Shown here in pieces: positions 1 through 9,239 of a stretch of DNA of 55,798 nt; within the stretch, counting starts at the first letter, position 1, and every line of letters begins with the position of its first letter. The position numbers and the translations under genes are program-made. The notes under the pieces are model-generated. The model searched no databases. It saw only the letters and a list, made by a program, of their open reading frames with translations, and was not told where the DNA came from. This stretch comes from Actinomycetota bacterium (lineage in GTDB: Bacteria > Actinomycetota > Aquicultoria > SURF-47), in contig QZJE01000009.1 in the NCBI GenBank assembly GCA_003599235.1, positions 1 to 55,798 of the forward strand, given 5' to 3'.

Positions 1-468
1 AGGTTGGTGACAAAAGAAAGATCAGATGAGCTGTTAAGCGATTTAGGCCCTGAGCCATTGGATAAATCATTTACTTTTGATGAGTTCTTAAGGATTATTT
101 CAAAGAGGCGGGGAGCTATAAAAAAGGCCTTAATGGACCAAAAAGTAATTGCCGGTATCGGTAACATTTATGCTGATGAAATTTTGTGGCTTGCTAAAGT
201 CAATCCTTTTCGAACTATCGATACGCTAAGCCAAAAAGAACTAAAAGAAATTTACAATGCTATTGCAAAGGTGTTGGTAAGAGCAATAAAGTTACGGGGC
301 ACCTCTACCTCAGATTTTCGCGACCCTGATGGAAATAAAGGGGCATACGGCGATCAACGAAAAGTCTATAGAATGACAGGCCAGCCATGTCCTCGTGACG
401 GTCATTCCATCGAGCGCAAAACCCTAGGTGGCCGCGGCACTCATTTCTGCCCAGTATGCCAGTTGTAG
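1..468 (+). CDS. mutM: Formamidopyrimidine-DNA glycosylase (Fpg/MutM), 3' part only
   Basis: This is the C-terminal half of a base-excision repair glycosylase that removes oxidised purines such as 8-oxoguanine. The reading frame is open from base 1, so the gene begins before the window; the TTG at 4 is not a convincing start. The visible part has the helix-two-turn-helix core (KVIAGIGNIYADEILW) and the family C-terminal zinc-finger region ending GRGTHFCPVCQL. The zinc finger normally reads C-x2-C ... C-x2-C. Here the first pair is CPRD, so the second cysteine is replaced by aspartate, while a histidine follows two residues later (CPRDGH). The family call is safe; zinc binding is uncertain. 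Confidence 0.93.
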   Translation, partial: RLVTKERSDELLSDLGPEPLDKSFTFDEFLRIISKRRGAIKKALMDQKVIAGIGNIYADEILWLAKVNPFRTIDTLSQKELKEIYNAIAKVLVRAIKLRGTSTSDFRDPDGNKGAYGDQRKVYRMTGQPCPRDGHSIERKTLGGRGTHFCPVCQL

Positions 469-507
469 GTGTAATGAATTATTTTTCAGGGAATAATAAG
501 AAAAGGC

Positions 508-536
508 TTGACAAGTTAACTTCAAAATGATAGTTT
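508..536 (+). promoter_or_regulatory. Candidate sigma-A promoter of the methionine leader
   Basis: A perfect -35 TTGACA (508-513) is followed, after 17 nt, by TAGTTT (531-536), which matches the -10 consensus at 4 of 6 positions. It lies in the gap between the Fpg gene and metY and would start a transcript covering the leader peptide and the terminator hairpin. Predicted by eye only. Confidence 0.5.
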
Positions 537-566
537 ATTAAAACGATAGGAAATATAGGGAATAAA

Positions 567-629
567 GTGATTTATTTTACAAGGCAAAATATCATCAATC
601 TAATAATGTGTATGGATAGCCGAATGTAG
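567..629 (+). CDS. Candidate 20-residue Met/Cys leader peptide of the met operon
   Basis: A short frame starts with GTG at 567, five bases after an AGGGA ribosome-binding site (557-561), and stops at TAG 627-629. The last seven residues are MCMDSRM: three Met codons and one Cys codon at the very end. An ATG at 606 could also start translation but has no clear ribosome site. A terminator hairpin follows at 656-690, then metY, the first gene of a methionine/cysteine operon. This is the arrangement of a classical attenuator in which ribosome stalling on scarce charged tRNA controls read-through. GAGCT (629-633) could pair with AGCTC (663-667) in the 5' arm of the terminator. The function is inferred. 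Confidence 0.5.
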   Translation: MIYFTRQNIINLIMCMDSRM

Positions 630-655
630 AGCTAGGCTTTCTCGTGCACGTTTTT

Positions 656-2040
<1,385 letters not shown>

Positions 2041-2045
2041 ACTAA

Positions 2046-3164
2046 GTGAAAGACAGTGTTGGCATAGTAGAAACTCAATATCTAGAAATCAAGAAGCCTT
2101 TTAAGCTTGAGTCGGGCAAGTCCTTGGACGAGCTAACCATTGCTTACGAAACATATGGCCAGCTAAACCAGGACAAAACCAACGCTGTCTTAATCCTTCA
2201 CGCTTTATCAGGAGATGCCCACGCCGCCGGCAAGTACCACCCATCAGACAAGAAAACCGGCTGGTGGGACAACATGATCGGCCCCGGCAAGGCTTTTGAT
2301 ACCAGCAAGCACTTTGTAATATGTTCTAATGTTTTAGGTGGGTGTAAAGGTACTACCGGGCCGTCTTCAATTAATCCTAAAACTTCTAAACCATACGGGT
2401 TTTCGTTTCCAGTGATAACCATCAAAGATATGGTGAGGGCGCAAAACAAGCTGGTAGAGCACTTAAAAATCAAGAAACTTTTAAGTGTTGCCGGGGGCTC
2501 GATGGGCGGCATGGAGGCTATCCAGTGGATTGTTACCTATCCGAAAAAAGTAAAGTCGGCTGTTATTGTAGGCGCCTCTTTAAGCCAAAGTGCTCAAAAT
2601 ATTGCTTTCCATGAAGTGGGAAGGCAAGCTATATTATCGGATCCTAACTGGCAAAACGGCGATTATTATGACAGTGGTCGCCGTCCTTTCTGGGGACTAA
2701 GCGCAGCTAGAATGATAGGCCACATAACATATCTAAGCGAGCAATCCATGCAGCAGAAGTTCGGCCGCCTCCTAAGAAACGGAGCCGGCTATACCTATGA
2801 TTTTTCAACTGAGTTCGAGGTGCAAAATTACCTTAAATACCAGGGAAAATCATTTGTGGAACGTTTTGATGCCAACTCCTATTTATATATCACCAAGGCC
2901 ATCGATTACTTCAATTTAGACTATGACAAAGCAGCTGAAGCCTTCAGTAAGTCTGAGGCTGATATCTTAACTATTGCTTTTAGCTCAGATTGGCTTTATC
3001 CGCCCAAACAGGTTAAAGAAGTTGTTAAAGCGGCACGCCAGGGTTTGAAGAAAGCTTCATATTACGAGGTTAAATCAGATTTTGGCCATGATGCTTTTTT
3101 AATAGAAGCTAAGAAACAAAAGCCGGTTATCAGTGGATTTTTAAACAATCAATTAAAAAAATGA
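2046..3164 (+). CDS. metX: Homoserine O-acetyltransferase
   Basis: This enzyme transfers acetyl from acetyl-CoA to homoserine, supplying the substrate of MetY. It is an alpha/beta hydrolase of 372 residues, typical for the family. The nucleophile Ser152 sits in GGSMGG, and the triad is completed by Asp315 (SSDWLYPP) and His348 (FGHDAF). The conserved SGDAHAAG and GGCKGTTGP segments near the N-terminus fit MetX. The start is GTG 2046, with GGGAG about 10 nt upstream. The reading frame overlaps metW by 4 nt, implying translational coupling. Acetyl versus succinyl specificity cannot be proved here, but pairing with a MetY-type sulfhydrylase favours acetyl. Confidence 0.95.
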   Translation: MKDSVGIVETQYLEIKKPFKLESGKSLDELTIAYETYGQLNQDKTNAVLILHALSGDAHAAGKYHPSDKKTGWWDNMIGPGKAFDTSKHFVICSNVLGGCKGTTGPSSINPKTSKPYGFSFPVITIKDMVRAQNKLVEHLKIKKLLSVAGGSMGGMEAIQWIVTYPKKVKSAVIVGASLSQSAQNIAFHEVGRQAILSDPNWQNGDYYDSGRRPFWGLSAARMIGHITYLSEQSMQQKFGRLLRNGAGYTYDFSTEFEVQNYLKYQGKSFVERFDANSYLYITKAIDYFNLDYDKAAEAFSKSEADILTIAFSSDWLYPPKQVKEVVKAARQGLKKASYYEVKSDFGHDAFLIEAKKQKPVISGFLNNQLKK

Positions 3165-3778
3165 AACGAATAGATTATCAAATTATCAGTAATTTAATAG
3201 AGGAAGGCTCAAGGGTATTAGACTTAGGATGCGGCAGCGGAGAACTTTTAAGCCAGCTTACCGAAGAGAAAAAGGTGGTTGGTGAGGGGGTAGAAATAGA
3301 TGATGAAAAAATCCAAGAATGTTTTAAGAAGGGCTTGGTAGTACATCACGGAAATATCGATGAAGGATTACCTGATTATCCCGGAAACTCGTTTGACTAT
3401 GTTATACTAAGTCAGACTTTGCAGGTAACCCACAATCCCTTGCTGGTTGTAAATGAAATGCTAAGAGTTGGCAAGCAAGCCATTGTTTCTTTTCCTAATT
3501 TCGGCCACTATGCTATGCGCCTGCAGCTGATGGTTTACGGCCGGATGCCGGTGACCAAAGCTTTTCCGTATCAATGGTATGATACACCCAACATCAGACA
3601 CACCACTATTAAGGATTTTAAAGCTTTCTGTGAGCAAAATGATTTTCAAATTCAAGAGATTACTTATCTTAAGGACTTTGGCTCAAAGATTTCTCCGTTG
3701 CTAATAAACTGGCGGGCCAGGTTGGCCATAGCCGTATTGATAAAGGGAGATACGGCAGGGATGAGAGTTAAGAGATGA
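3161..3778 (+). CDS. metW: Methionine biosynthesis protein MetW
   Basis: MetW is a small class I methyltransferase-like protein that commonly follows metX and is needed with it for homoserine acetylation in several bacteria. The 205-residue product has the SAM-binding motif [13 protein letters not shown] near residue 20 and the family-typical VILSQTLQ and [13 protein letters not shown] segment ([16 protein letters not shown]). It overlaps metX by 4 nt (ATGA) and the next gene by 4 nt, so it is firmly in the operon. Its exact biochemical role is not established from sequence. Confidence 0.92.
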   Translation: MKRIDYQIISNLIEEGSRVLDLGCGSGELLSQLTEEKKVVGEGVEIDDEKIQECFKKGLVVHHGNIDEGLPDYPGNSFDYVILSQTLQVTHNPLLVVNEMLRVGKQAIVSFPNFGHYAMRLQLMVYGRMPVTKAFPYQWYDTPNIRHTTIKDFKAFCEQNDFQIQEITYLKDFGSKISPLLINWRARLAIAVLIKGDTAGMRVKR

Positions 3779-4743
3779 TATGCAATGATATTTTGGAGGC
3801 GGTTGGTAATACGCCGCTTATAAAATTAAATAAATTGACGGCTGGGTTAGGCGCTGATATTTACGCCAAAGTAGAGTATTTTAATCCCGGAGGAAGTATT
3901 AAAGACAGGGTGGCAGTTAACATCATCAAGCAAGCCGAAAAAGAAGGCTTAATAAACGCTGATACAACTATTATTGAAGCAACCGCTGGCAATACCGGGA
4001 TGGGGTTAGCTCTGGCAGCAGCGACTAGGGGTTATAAGTGTATCTTTGTAATGCCTGATAAAATGAGCTGTGACAAAATTAACTTACTTGAGGCTTTAGG
4101 AGCTAAGGTGGTTATTACTCCTACTAATGTGGCACCGGACTCAGAGTATAGCTATAACAGCGTAGCCGACAAGTTAAGCAAAAAAATCAGAGATTCTTTT
4201 CGGCCAAACCAATTTCTTAACATGAATAATCCCCAAGCTCATTACAACTCTACCGGTCCGGAGATTTTCAAAGATACCGAGGGATTAATTGATGTGCTAG
4301 TAGTAGGGGTGGGAACCGGCGGGACTATCACGGGGGCTGGTGGCTATCTAAAGGAGAAGAAACCTTCACTTAAAATAGTGGTAGCTGACCCACAGGGCTC
4401 GATATTATCAGGCGGCAAAGCCGGCTGCTGGAAAGTAGAAGGAATTGGCGAGGATTTTTTCCCAGATACCTTCAACAAAGATTTAGTTGATGAGTATATT
4501 AAGGTTAGCGATCAAGAATCTTTTAGTATTACTAGAAAACTAGCCAAGCAAGAAGGGCTTTTAGTTGGGGGCTCATCAGGTACAGCTCTAGCGGCTGCCA
4601 TAAAATATGCTAAGAAAGTAGATAAAAAAGAGATGATTGTTGTGGTTATGCCTGATACCGGCCGGAATTACTTAAGCAAAATATTTTCTGATTCCTGGAT
4701 GAGCAATAACGATTTTTCAGTAGATGATAGCGATGAGATTTAA
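3775..4743 (+). CDS. Cystathionine beta-synthase (cysteine synthase fold)
   Basis: This fold-type II PLP enzyme probably condenses homocysteine with serine (or O-acetylserine) to cystathionine, the first step of reverse transsulfuration. Lys43 in GGSIKDRVA binds PLP; TAGNTGMGLA and GTGGTITG bind substrate and phosphate. The segments PDKMSCDK, VEGIGEDFFP and the C-terminal NYLSKIFSDSWM resemble cystathionine beta-synthase more than CysK. At 322 residues it has no C-terminal regulatory CBS pair. The gene overlaps metW by 4 nt and the following lyase gene by about 11 nt. That neighbour supports the reverse-transsulfuration reading. Plain O-acetylserine sulfhydrylase remains the alternative. Confidence 0.85.
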   Translation: MICNDILEAVGNTPLIKLNKLTAGLGADIYAKVEYFNPGGSIKDRVAVNIIKQAEKEGLINADTTIIEATAGNTGMGLALAAATRGYKCIFVMPDKMSCDKINLLEALGAKVVITPTNVAPDSEYSYNSVADKLSKKIRDSFRPNQFLNMNNPQAHYNSTGPEIFKDTEGLIDVLVVGVGTGGTITGAGGYLKEKKPSLKIVVADPQGSILSGGKAGCWKVEGIGEDFFPDTFNKDLVDEYIKVSDQESFSITRKLAKQEGLLVGGSSGTALAAAIKYAKKVDKKEMIVVVMPDTGRNYLSKIFSDSWMSNNDFSVDDSDEI

Positions 4744-5827
4744 GACAAAGGCGGTTCATCTTGGCCAAGAAAAAGATCCGGCCTATGGGGCAACCATTCC
4801 TCCGATTTATTTGTCGTCAACTTATACCCACGAAAATCTGGGAAAACACAAAGGCTATGAATATTGCCGCAGTGGCAATCCCACCAGGGCAAGCTTGGAA
4901 GGGTTAATTGCCGGATTGGAGCAAGCTGATTATGGTCTAGCTTTTGCCTCCGGGATGGCAGCGGCCCAAAGCATCTTTTCGTTGCTTGATGATAAAAGCC
5001 ACGTTATATTATCTCAAGATGTTTACGGGGGAACTTACCGTCTGGTCAGCCAGTTATTACCTTCTCAGGGTATTGAGTGCTCATTGGTAGATACAACCGA
5101 TATTACTGCGATTATGGGGGCAATAAAAAATAATACCAAATTAATTTTAATAGAGACGCCTACTAATCCGTTGCTAAAGATAATGGATATTAAGGCTATT
5201 AAAAAAGCCGTTGGTTCTAAGATATTGCTGGTTGTCGATAATACTTTTGCCACTCCTTATTATCAAACACCCCTAAAAGACGGAGCCGACATTGTTTTTC
5301 ATAGTTCAACTAAGTATTTAAGCGGGCACAGTGATGTAGTAGGTGGTTTAGTTGTTGTTAACGATAAAGAGATCTATGAAAAGCTAAAGTTTATTCAAAA
5401 TACGACAGGAGCAGTGCCTTCGCCCTTTGATTGTTATTTAACTATCCGCGGGATAAAGACTTTGCCTCTTAGGATGGAAGCACATAGCAGTAATGCTCAG
5501 ATGATTGCCGATTATCTTAAGCAAAATCCCAAATCAGAAATAGTTTACTATCCAGGTTACTCCGGAATTGTCTCTTTTAGAATCAAAGGCGGCTTAGCAC
5601 AAAGCAAAAAGTTTTTAGAAAGCCTAAAATTGTTTTCATTAGCTGAAAGCTTAGGCGGGGTGGAATCGCTAGCAAGTCTGCCGGCCAAAATGACGCATGC
5701 AACTTTTAGTCAAGAACAAAGGAACACACTAGGCATCACCGAGAACTTAATAAGGCTTTCAGTTGGCATCGAAGATATTAAAGATTTGATAAGTGATATC
5801 AAGCAAGCATTATCTAGGGCAAGTTAA
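4733..5827 (+). CDS. Cystathionine gamma-lyase (or gamma-synthase)
   Basis: This fold-type I PLP enzyme probably splits cystathionine to cysteine, 2-oxobutyrate and ammonia. The product has 364 residues with YCRSGNPTR (substrate region) and PLP Lys194 in SSTKYLSGHSD. The start ATG 4733 gives the family-like beginning MRFKTKAVHLGQ; an ATG at 4724 is possible. The gene overlaps the 3' end of the beta-synthase gene, and the pair resembles the mccA-mccB arrangement for making cysteine from homocysteine. It is clearly distinct from MetY in length and motifs. Lyase and synthase cannot be told apart by sequence alone; lyase is favoured by context. Confidence 0.88.
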   Translation: MRFKTKAVHLGQEKDPAYGATIPPIYLSSTYTHENLGKHKGYEYCRSGNPTRASLEGLIAGLEQADYGLAFASGMAAAQSIFSLLDDKSHVILSQDVYGGTYRLVSQLLPSQGIECSLVDTTDITAIMGAIKNNTKLILIETPTNPLLKIMDIKAIKKAVGSKILLVVDNTFATPYYQTPLKDGADIVFHSSTKYLSGHSDVVGGLVVVNDKEIYEKLKFIQNTTGAVPSPFDCYLTIRGIKTLPLRMEAHSSNAQMIADYLKQNPKSEIVYYPGYSGIVSFRIKGGLAQSKKFLESLKLFSLAESLGGVESLASLPAKMTHATFSQEQRNTLGITENLIRLSVGIEDIKDLISDIKQALSRAS

Positions 5828-5892
5828 TGCAAGATAATTGATAAGATAAAGTACAAGGTGTATATTTGTTTTTTATCCTTAAGGAGAAATAA

Positions 5893-6768
5893 ATGGCAGA
5901 AAAAGCAACATACAAAGTAAAAAGCGGATTAGCGCAGATGCTTAAAGGCGGCGTAATTATGGATGTAACTAACGCTGACCAGGCAAAAATAGCCGAAGAT
6001 GCCGGCGCAGTATCGGTAATGGCTCTAGAGAGGGTGCCCTCTGATATCCGGGCTGCCGGCGGAGTAGCCAGAATGGCTGATCCTGAGGTAATCCAGGAGA
6101 TAATGGATGCTGTAACCATTCCGGTTATGGCCAAGACTAGAATCGGCCATTTTGTAGAGGCTGAAATACTGCAAGCAATGGGCATCGACTATATAGATGA
6201 AAGCGAAGTCTTAACTCCGGCTGACGAAAAGCATCATATAAATAAATGGGATTTTAAGACTCCTTTTGTCTGCGGTGCCGTAAATTTAGGCGAGGCTCTA
6301 AGGCGCATTTCCGAAGGGGCTGCCATGATTAGGACCAAAGGCGAAGCCGGCACAGGAAACGTAGTAGAAGCGGTTCGCCATATGAGAACCATCAATACCG
6401 AGATTGCCAGACTAAAAGGCTTACGGGAAGAAGAATTAGCAGGAGCAGCCAAAGAGATAGGGGCTCCGGTAGAGCTTGTTAAAATGGTGGCTAAAGCTGG
6501 CAAATTACCGGTAGTTAATTTTTCTGCTGGAGGGATTGCTACCCCAGCTGATGCTGCTTTGATGATGAAGTTAGGTGCTGACGGCAACTTTGTCGGCTCA
6601 GGTATTTTTAAATCCGAAAATCCTCAATTGATAGCAGGAGCTATTGTTGAGGCTACTACCCACTTCGATGACCCTGATGTATTAGCCAGAGTTTCAAAAG
6701 GCCTGGGTAAAGCTATGCCCGGTTTGGATATCTCGGAGATTGTTAAGATTCAAGACCGCGGCTGGTAA
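5893..6768 (+). CDS. pdxS: Pyridoxal 5'-phosphate synthase, PdxS subunit
   Basis: PdxS builds PLP from ribose 5-phosphate, glyceraldehyde 3-phosphate and ammonia delivered by PdxT. The 291-residue protein is the highly conserved (beta/alpha)8 barrel: [13 protein letters not shown] and [18 protein letters not shown] near the N-terminus, the catalytic lysine in [12 protein letters not shown], the second lysine in [10 protein letters not shown], and the glycine-rich phosphate loop [19 protein letters not shown] stands 6 nt before the ATG. A 65-nt gap separates it from the upstream operon, which contains four PLP enzymes, a sensible neighbour. pdxT follows after 3 nt. Confidence 0.97.
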   Translation: MAEKATYKVKSGLAQMLKGGVIMDVTNADQAKIAEDAGAVSVMALERVPSDIRAAGGVARMADPEVIQEIMDAVTIPVMAKTRIGHFVEAEILQAMGIDYIDESEVLTPADEKHHINKWDFKTPFVCGAVNLGEALRRISEGAAMIRTKGEAGTGNVVEAVRHMRTINTEIARLKGLREEELAGAAKEIGAPVELVKMVAKAGKLPVVNFSAGGIATPADAALMMKLGADGNFVGSGIFKSENPQLIAGAIVEATTHFDDPDVLARVSKGLGKAMPGLDISEIVKIQDRGW

Positions 6769-6771
6769 TTC

Positions 6772-7458
6772 GTGGTTAAAATAGGGGTTCTTGCTCTGCA
6801 AGGAGCGGTTCGAGAGCATATTCATAAACTACAAGAATGCCAAGTCAAAGCTGTTGTTATTAAGAGAGTTACCCAGCTTGAGGACTTAGATGGATTAATT
6901 ATTCCTGGCGGGGAAAGCACTACGATGGGCAAGTTGATGGTTAAGTATGGTTTTACTATCTCTGCCAAAAAGATGGCTCAGGATGGTTTGCCAATATGGG
7001 GTACCTGTGCCGGTTTGGTGCTTCTAGCTAAAGAAGTGGTCGATGGATTACCTGATCAACCTCTTTTATCTCTCATGGATATCTCAGTAAGAAGAAATGC
7101 TTTCGGCCGCCAAAATGAAAGTTGCGAAGCATTTATCGGTTGTCGAATACCGAGGGGTGGCGCGCAAGAGGGCTCCCATCACGCGCAAGATAATTCTGAG
7201 CATGATGGGAAACTGAAGCGACAGGACCCCGAGGCTACTAACTTTCCTGCCATCTTCATCCGGGCTCCGTGGATTGAAAAAGTTGGCAAAGGAGTAGAGA
7301 TTTTGGCAAAATACCAGGATAAGGTAGTAGCCGCTCGTCAAGGTAACCTATTAGTAACCTCCTTTCACCCCGAGTTAACCGATGATTTAAGATTTCACCA
7401 ATATTTTGTTAATATAATAGAGTCGAGAGGCGTGCAAGTGAAAGGTTTTAACAACTAG
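6772..7458 (+). CDS. pdxT: Pyridoxal 5'-phosphate synthase glutaminase, PdxT, with an in-frame insertion
   Basis: PdxT hydrolyses glutamine and passes ammonia to PdxS. The start is GTG 6772. Class I glutaminase motifs are intact: GGEST (46-50), nucleophile Cys79 in GTCAGLVLL, and His199/Glu201 in SFHPEL. At 228 residues it is about 30-35 longer than usual. The extra part is at about residues 122-156, between the conserved RRNAFGRQ and the FPAIFIRAP segments, and is hydrophilic and rich in Gly, His, Gln and Asp. It is encoded by DNA containing a 38-bp hairpin repeat (7151-7188) found again at 37462-37499. Because all catalytic residues remain, the enzyme is probably active with the insertion as a surface loop. 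Confidence 0.93.
   Translation: MVKIGVLALQGAVREHIHKLQECQVKAVVIKRVTQLEDLDGLIIPGGESTTMGKLMVKYGFTISAKKMAQDGLPIWGTCAGLVLLAKEVVDGLPDQPLLSLMDISVRRNAFGRQNESCEAFIGCRIPRGGAQEGSHHAQDNSEHDGKLKRQDPEATNFPAIFIRAPWIEKVGKGVEILAKYQDKVVAARQGNLLVTSFHPELTDDLRFHQYFVNIIESRGVQVKGFNN
7151..7188 (+). repeat. 38-bp dispersed hairpin repeat, copy A, inside pdxT
   Basis: The unit begins CGAGGGGTGGC and ends CACGCGCAA. It matches copy B (37462-37499, minus strand) at 32 of 38 positions by hand alignment. GCGCG (7161-7165) and CGCGC (7182-7186) are the arms of a hairpin. Copy B has GCACG and CGTGC at the same places, so one differing pair (G-C versus A-T) is compensatory. The repeat accounts for part of the PdxT insertion. 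Confidence 0.75.
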
Positions 7459-7487
7459 TAACTCGCCTCTAATTACTAGGAGCTAGT

Positions 7488-8237
7488 TTGTCTGGACATT
7501 CGAAGTGGTCGTCAATAAAACATAAAAAAGGCAGGGAAGATGCCAAGCGTGGCAAGATCTTCTCTAAGATGGCCCGCTATATTACAGTGGCTGCCAAAGA
7601 AGGCGGCGGCGATCCCAATATGAACAGTGCTTTAGCTAACGCTATAGAGAAGGCTAAAGAATATAATATGCCGGCGGACAATATCGAGCGTGCGGTAAAA
7701 AAAGGCACTGGAGAGCTAGCCGGGGTCAGTTACGAGCACATTACCTACGAAGGCTACGGCCCGGGCGGTGTAGCAATACTTGTAGATATTATGACTGATA
7801 ACAGAAACCGCACAGCTGCTGACATGCGCCATATTTTTACCAAACATGGCGGTAATCTGGGAACCAGCGGCTCAGTAGCCTGGATTTTTGTAAAAAAGGG
7901 AATTGTTTTAGTGTCTAAATCCGAAAATATTGATGAGGAAGGTCTATTAAATATCGTCTTAGATGCTGGTGCTGAGGACTTAAAAGCCGAAGATGACCAT
8001 TTTGAAGTCGTCTGCGAACCAGGCGATTTATCTAATATTAAAGCTGCTTTAGAAAGCGAAAAAATTGCTTACCAATCAGCTGATATCTCCATGCTTCCCA
8101 AAGAGGTTATCAAACCCGATGCCTCAGATGCCCGTAAACTTCTTAAACTAATGGATTTACTAGAAGAGCACGATGATGTCCAGCAAGTCTACGCCAACTT
8201 CGATATTTCTGACGAATTAATAGAAGAACTTGCCTAA
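7488..8237 (+). CDS. yebC: YebC/PmpR family protein
   Basis: This is a TACO1/YebC family protein of 249 residues. Members have been described as DNA-binding regulators and, more recently, as factors helping ribosomes through proline stretches. The typical start SGHSKWSSIKHKKG, the GPGGVA loop and the DNRNRTAADMRHIF segment are all present. The start is TTG 7488, with AGGAG about 5 nt upstream, giving the standard N-terminus. It lies between pdxT and ruvC, an order known from actinobacteria. Confidence 0.96.
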   Translation: MSGHSKWSSIKHKKGREDAKRGKIFSKMARYITVAAKEGGGDPNMNSALANAIEKAKEYNMPADNIERAVKKGTGELAGVSYEHITYEGYGPGGVAILVDIMTDNRNRTAADMRHIFTKHGGNLGTSGSVAWIFVKKGIVLVSKSENIDEEGLLNIVLDAGAEDLKAEDDHFEVVCEPGDLSNIKAALESEKIAYQSADISMLPKEVIKPDASDARKLLKLMDLLEEHDDVQQVYANFDISDELIEELA

Positions 8238-8295
8238 ACGCTTGCTTTTTTTACGATACCATTCTACAATACAAAACATACGTTCGATTGTTTGT

Positions 8296-8325
8296 CGAAC
8301 AACGAACAACTAAGCTCGAACAACG
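8296..8325 (+). repeat. GAACAAC tandem microrepeat before ruvC
   Basis: Three copies of a GAACAAC unit occur close together just before the ruvC start (TCGAACAACGAACAACTAAG and, after a short gap, CTCGAACAACGG). It is one of the short simple repeats at gene junctions in this window. Confidence 0.65.
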
Positions 8326-8333
8326 GTTACCAA

Positions 8334-8849
8334 ATGAAAATTCTAGGTATTGATCCAGGAACAGCTACAACCGGATATGGAATTGTAGAAGTAAAAGACG
8401 GTCGCCTCGAAGCTATCGACTACGGAATAGTTTCCACCACCCCCAAACAAGAAACTGCCGAGCGCTTAAGATATATATACCAAGATATTTCTAATCTGAT
8501 TAGCTTTCATTGCCCCGATCAGGTGGCAGTAGAGCAGTTATTTTTTAATACCAATACTAAAACAGCTCTAGCGGTCGGCGAGGCTAGAGGAGTCATCTTA
8601 TTGGCTATTCAAGATAAGAATCTAAAATCGATTGATTACACTCCTCTTCAGGTTAAACAAGCAGTTGTAGGCCATGGCCGGGCAGAGAAACATCAAGTCC
8701 AATACATGGTTAAAAATATTCTTAAGTTAGAGCAGACACCAAAGCCAGACGATGCCGCTGACGCTCTAGCCATTGCTATTTGCCATGCGCATAGCTACCA
8801 GCTTAAAGAGCTGGAAAGAGGCGTGAGGCGAGAGGAGAGAGAAGAGTAA
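8334..8849 (+). CDS. ruvC: Crossover junction endodeoxyribonuclease RuvC
   Basis: RuvC resolves Holliday junctions with RuvAB. From ATG 8334 the protein is 171 residues and begins with the usual MKILGIDPGTATTGYG. Acidic active-site residues are Asp7, Glu67 (VEQLF) and the aspartates of PDDAADALA. An in-frame TTG at 8292 would add 14 residues encoded by a GAACAAC tandem repeat and is rejected because the canonical N-terminus starts at the ATG; neither start has a strong ribosome site. The C-terminus ends in a charged tail (GVRREEREE) encoded by a purine-rich microrepeat. The stop overlaps the next start by 1 nt. Confidence 0.95.
   Translation: MKILGIDPGTATTGYGIVEVKDGRLEAIDYGIVSTTPKQETAERLRYIYQDISNLISFHCPDQVAVEQLFFNTNTKTALAVGEARGVILLAIQDKNLKSIDYTPLQVKQAVVGHGRAEKHQVQYMVKNILKLEQTPKPDDAADALAIAICHAHSYQLKELERGVRREEREE
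8825..8835 (+). repeat. Left arm of 11-bp inverted repeat flanking the four-helix-bundle gene
   Basis: GAGGCGAGAGG at 8825-8835, within the last codons of ruvC, is the exact reverse complement of CCTCTCGCCTC at 9218-9228, within the last codons of the inserted gene. The two arms bracket the four-helix-bundle gene. Confidence 0.7.
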
Positions 8850-9238
8850 TGCATGTTGGGGTTTTTAAATTAGAAGTTGCAAAAAAAGCTCATCTATTAA
8901 CCTTAGATATTTATAAAGTAACTAATAATTTTCCTAAAAATGAAACTTACGGACTAGTTTCTCAAATAAGAAGATCTTCAATGTCTATTCCAGCTAATCT
9001 AGCTGAAGGTTATACTAGAAAATCCTCCAAAGAGTTTAAACAGTTTATTAATATTGCCAGAGGTTCGTTAGCAGAAACAGAGTACTTTGCTTTGTTATCT
9101 AGAGACTTAGGTTATATTAACGAAGAGGAATACCTAACTTTGAATACAAAGGTTGAAGAGGTTGGTAAGATGTTGTTTGGTTTATTTCATTCCATTGACA
9201 AAAAAACTAATCACTCACCTCTCGCCTCTAGGAACTAA
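8849..9238 (+). CDS. Four-helix-bundle protein (23S rRNA intervening-sequence family)
   Basis: This 129-residue protein belongs to the small four-helix-bundle family originally found in 23S rRNA intervening sequences. Family marks are LTLDIYKVTNNFPKNETYGL, the QIRRSS.SIPANLAEGYTRKS segment and the later SLAETEY. The family forms small oligomers; relatives (Avd) act as accessory proteins in diversity-generating retroelements, but none is seen here. It sits between ruvC and ruvA, overlapping ruvC by 1 nt and ending 1 nt before ruvA, an unusual insertion into a conserved operon. An 11-bp inverted repeat brackets it (8825-8835 and 9218-9228). Its function is unknown. Confidence 0.9.
   Translation: MHVGVFKLEVAKKAHLLTLDIYKVTNNFPKNETYGLVSQIRRSSMSIPANLAEGYTRKSSKEFKQFINIARGSLAETEYFALLSRDLGYINEEEYLTLNTKVEEVGKMLFGLFHSIDKKTNHSPLASRN
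9218..9228 (-). repeat. Right arm of 11-bp inverted repeat flanking the four-helix-bundle gene
   Basis: CCTCTCGCCTC, the perfect reverse complement of 8825-8835, encodes part of the C-terminal tail (SPLASRN) of the inserted gene. Confidence 0.7.
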
Positions 9239-9239
9239 C

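Noticed and set aside
8849..9238. Diversity-generating retroelement accessory gene (Avd)
   Set aside because: The protein is from the related four-helix-bundle superfamily, but no reverse transcriptase, template repeat or variable-region target is in the window.
9153..9239. N-terminal extension of RuvA
   Set aside because: The extra residues overlap the four-helix-bundle gene in another frame and precede the conserved MIASLTGKL start.
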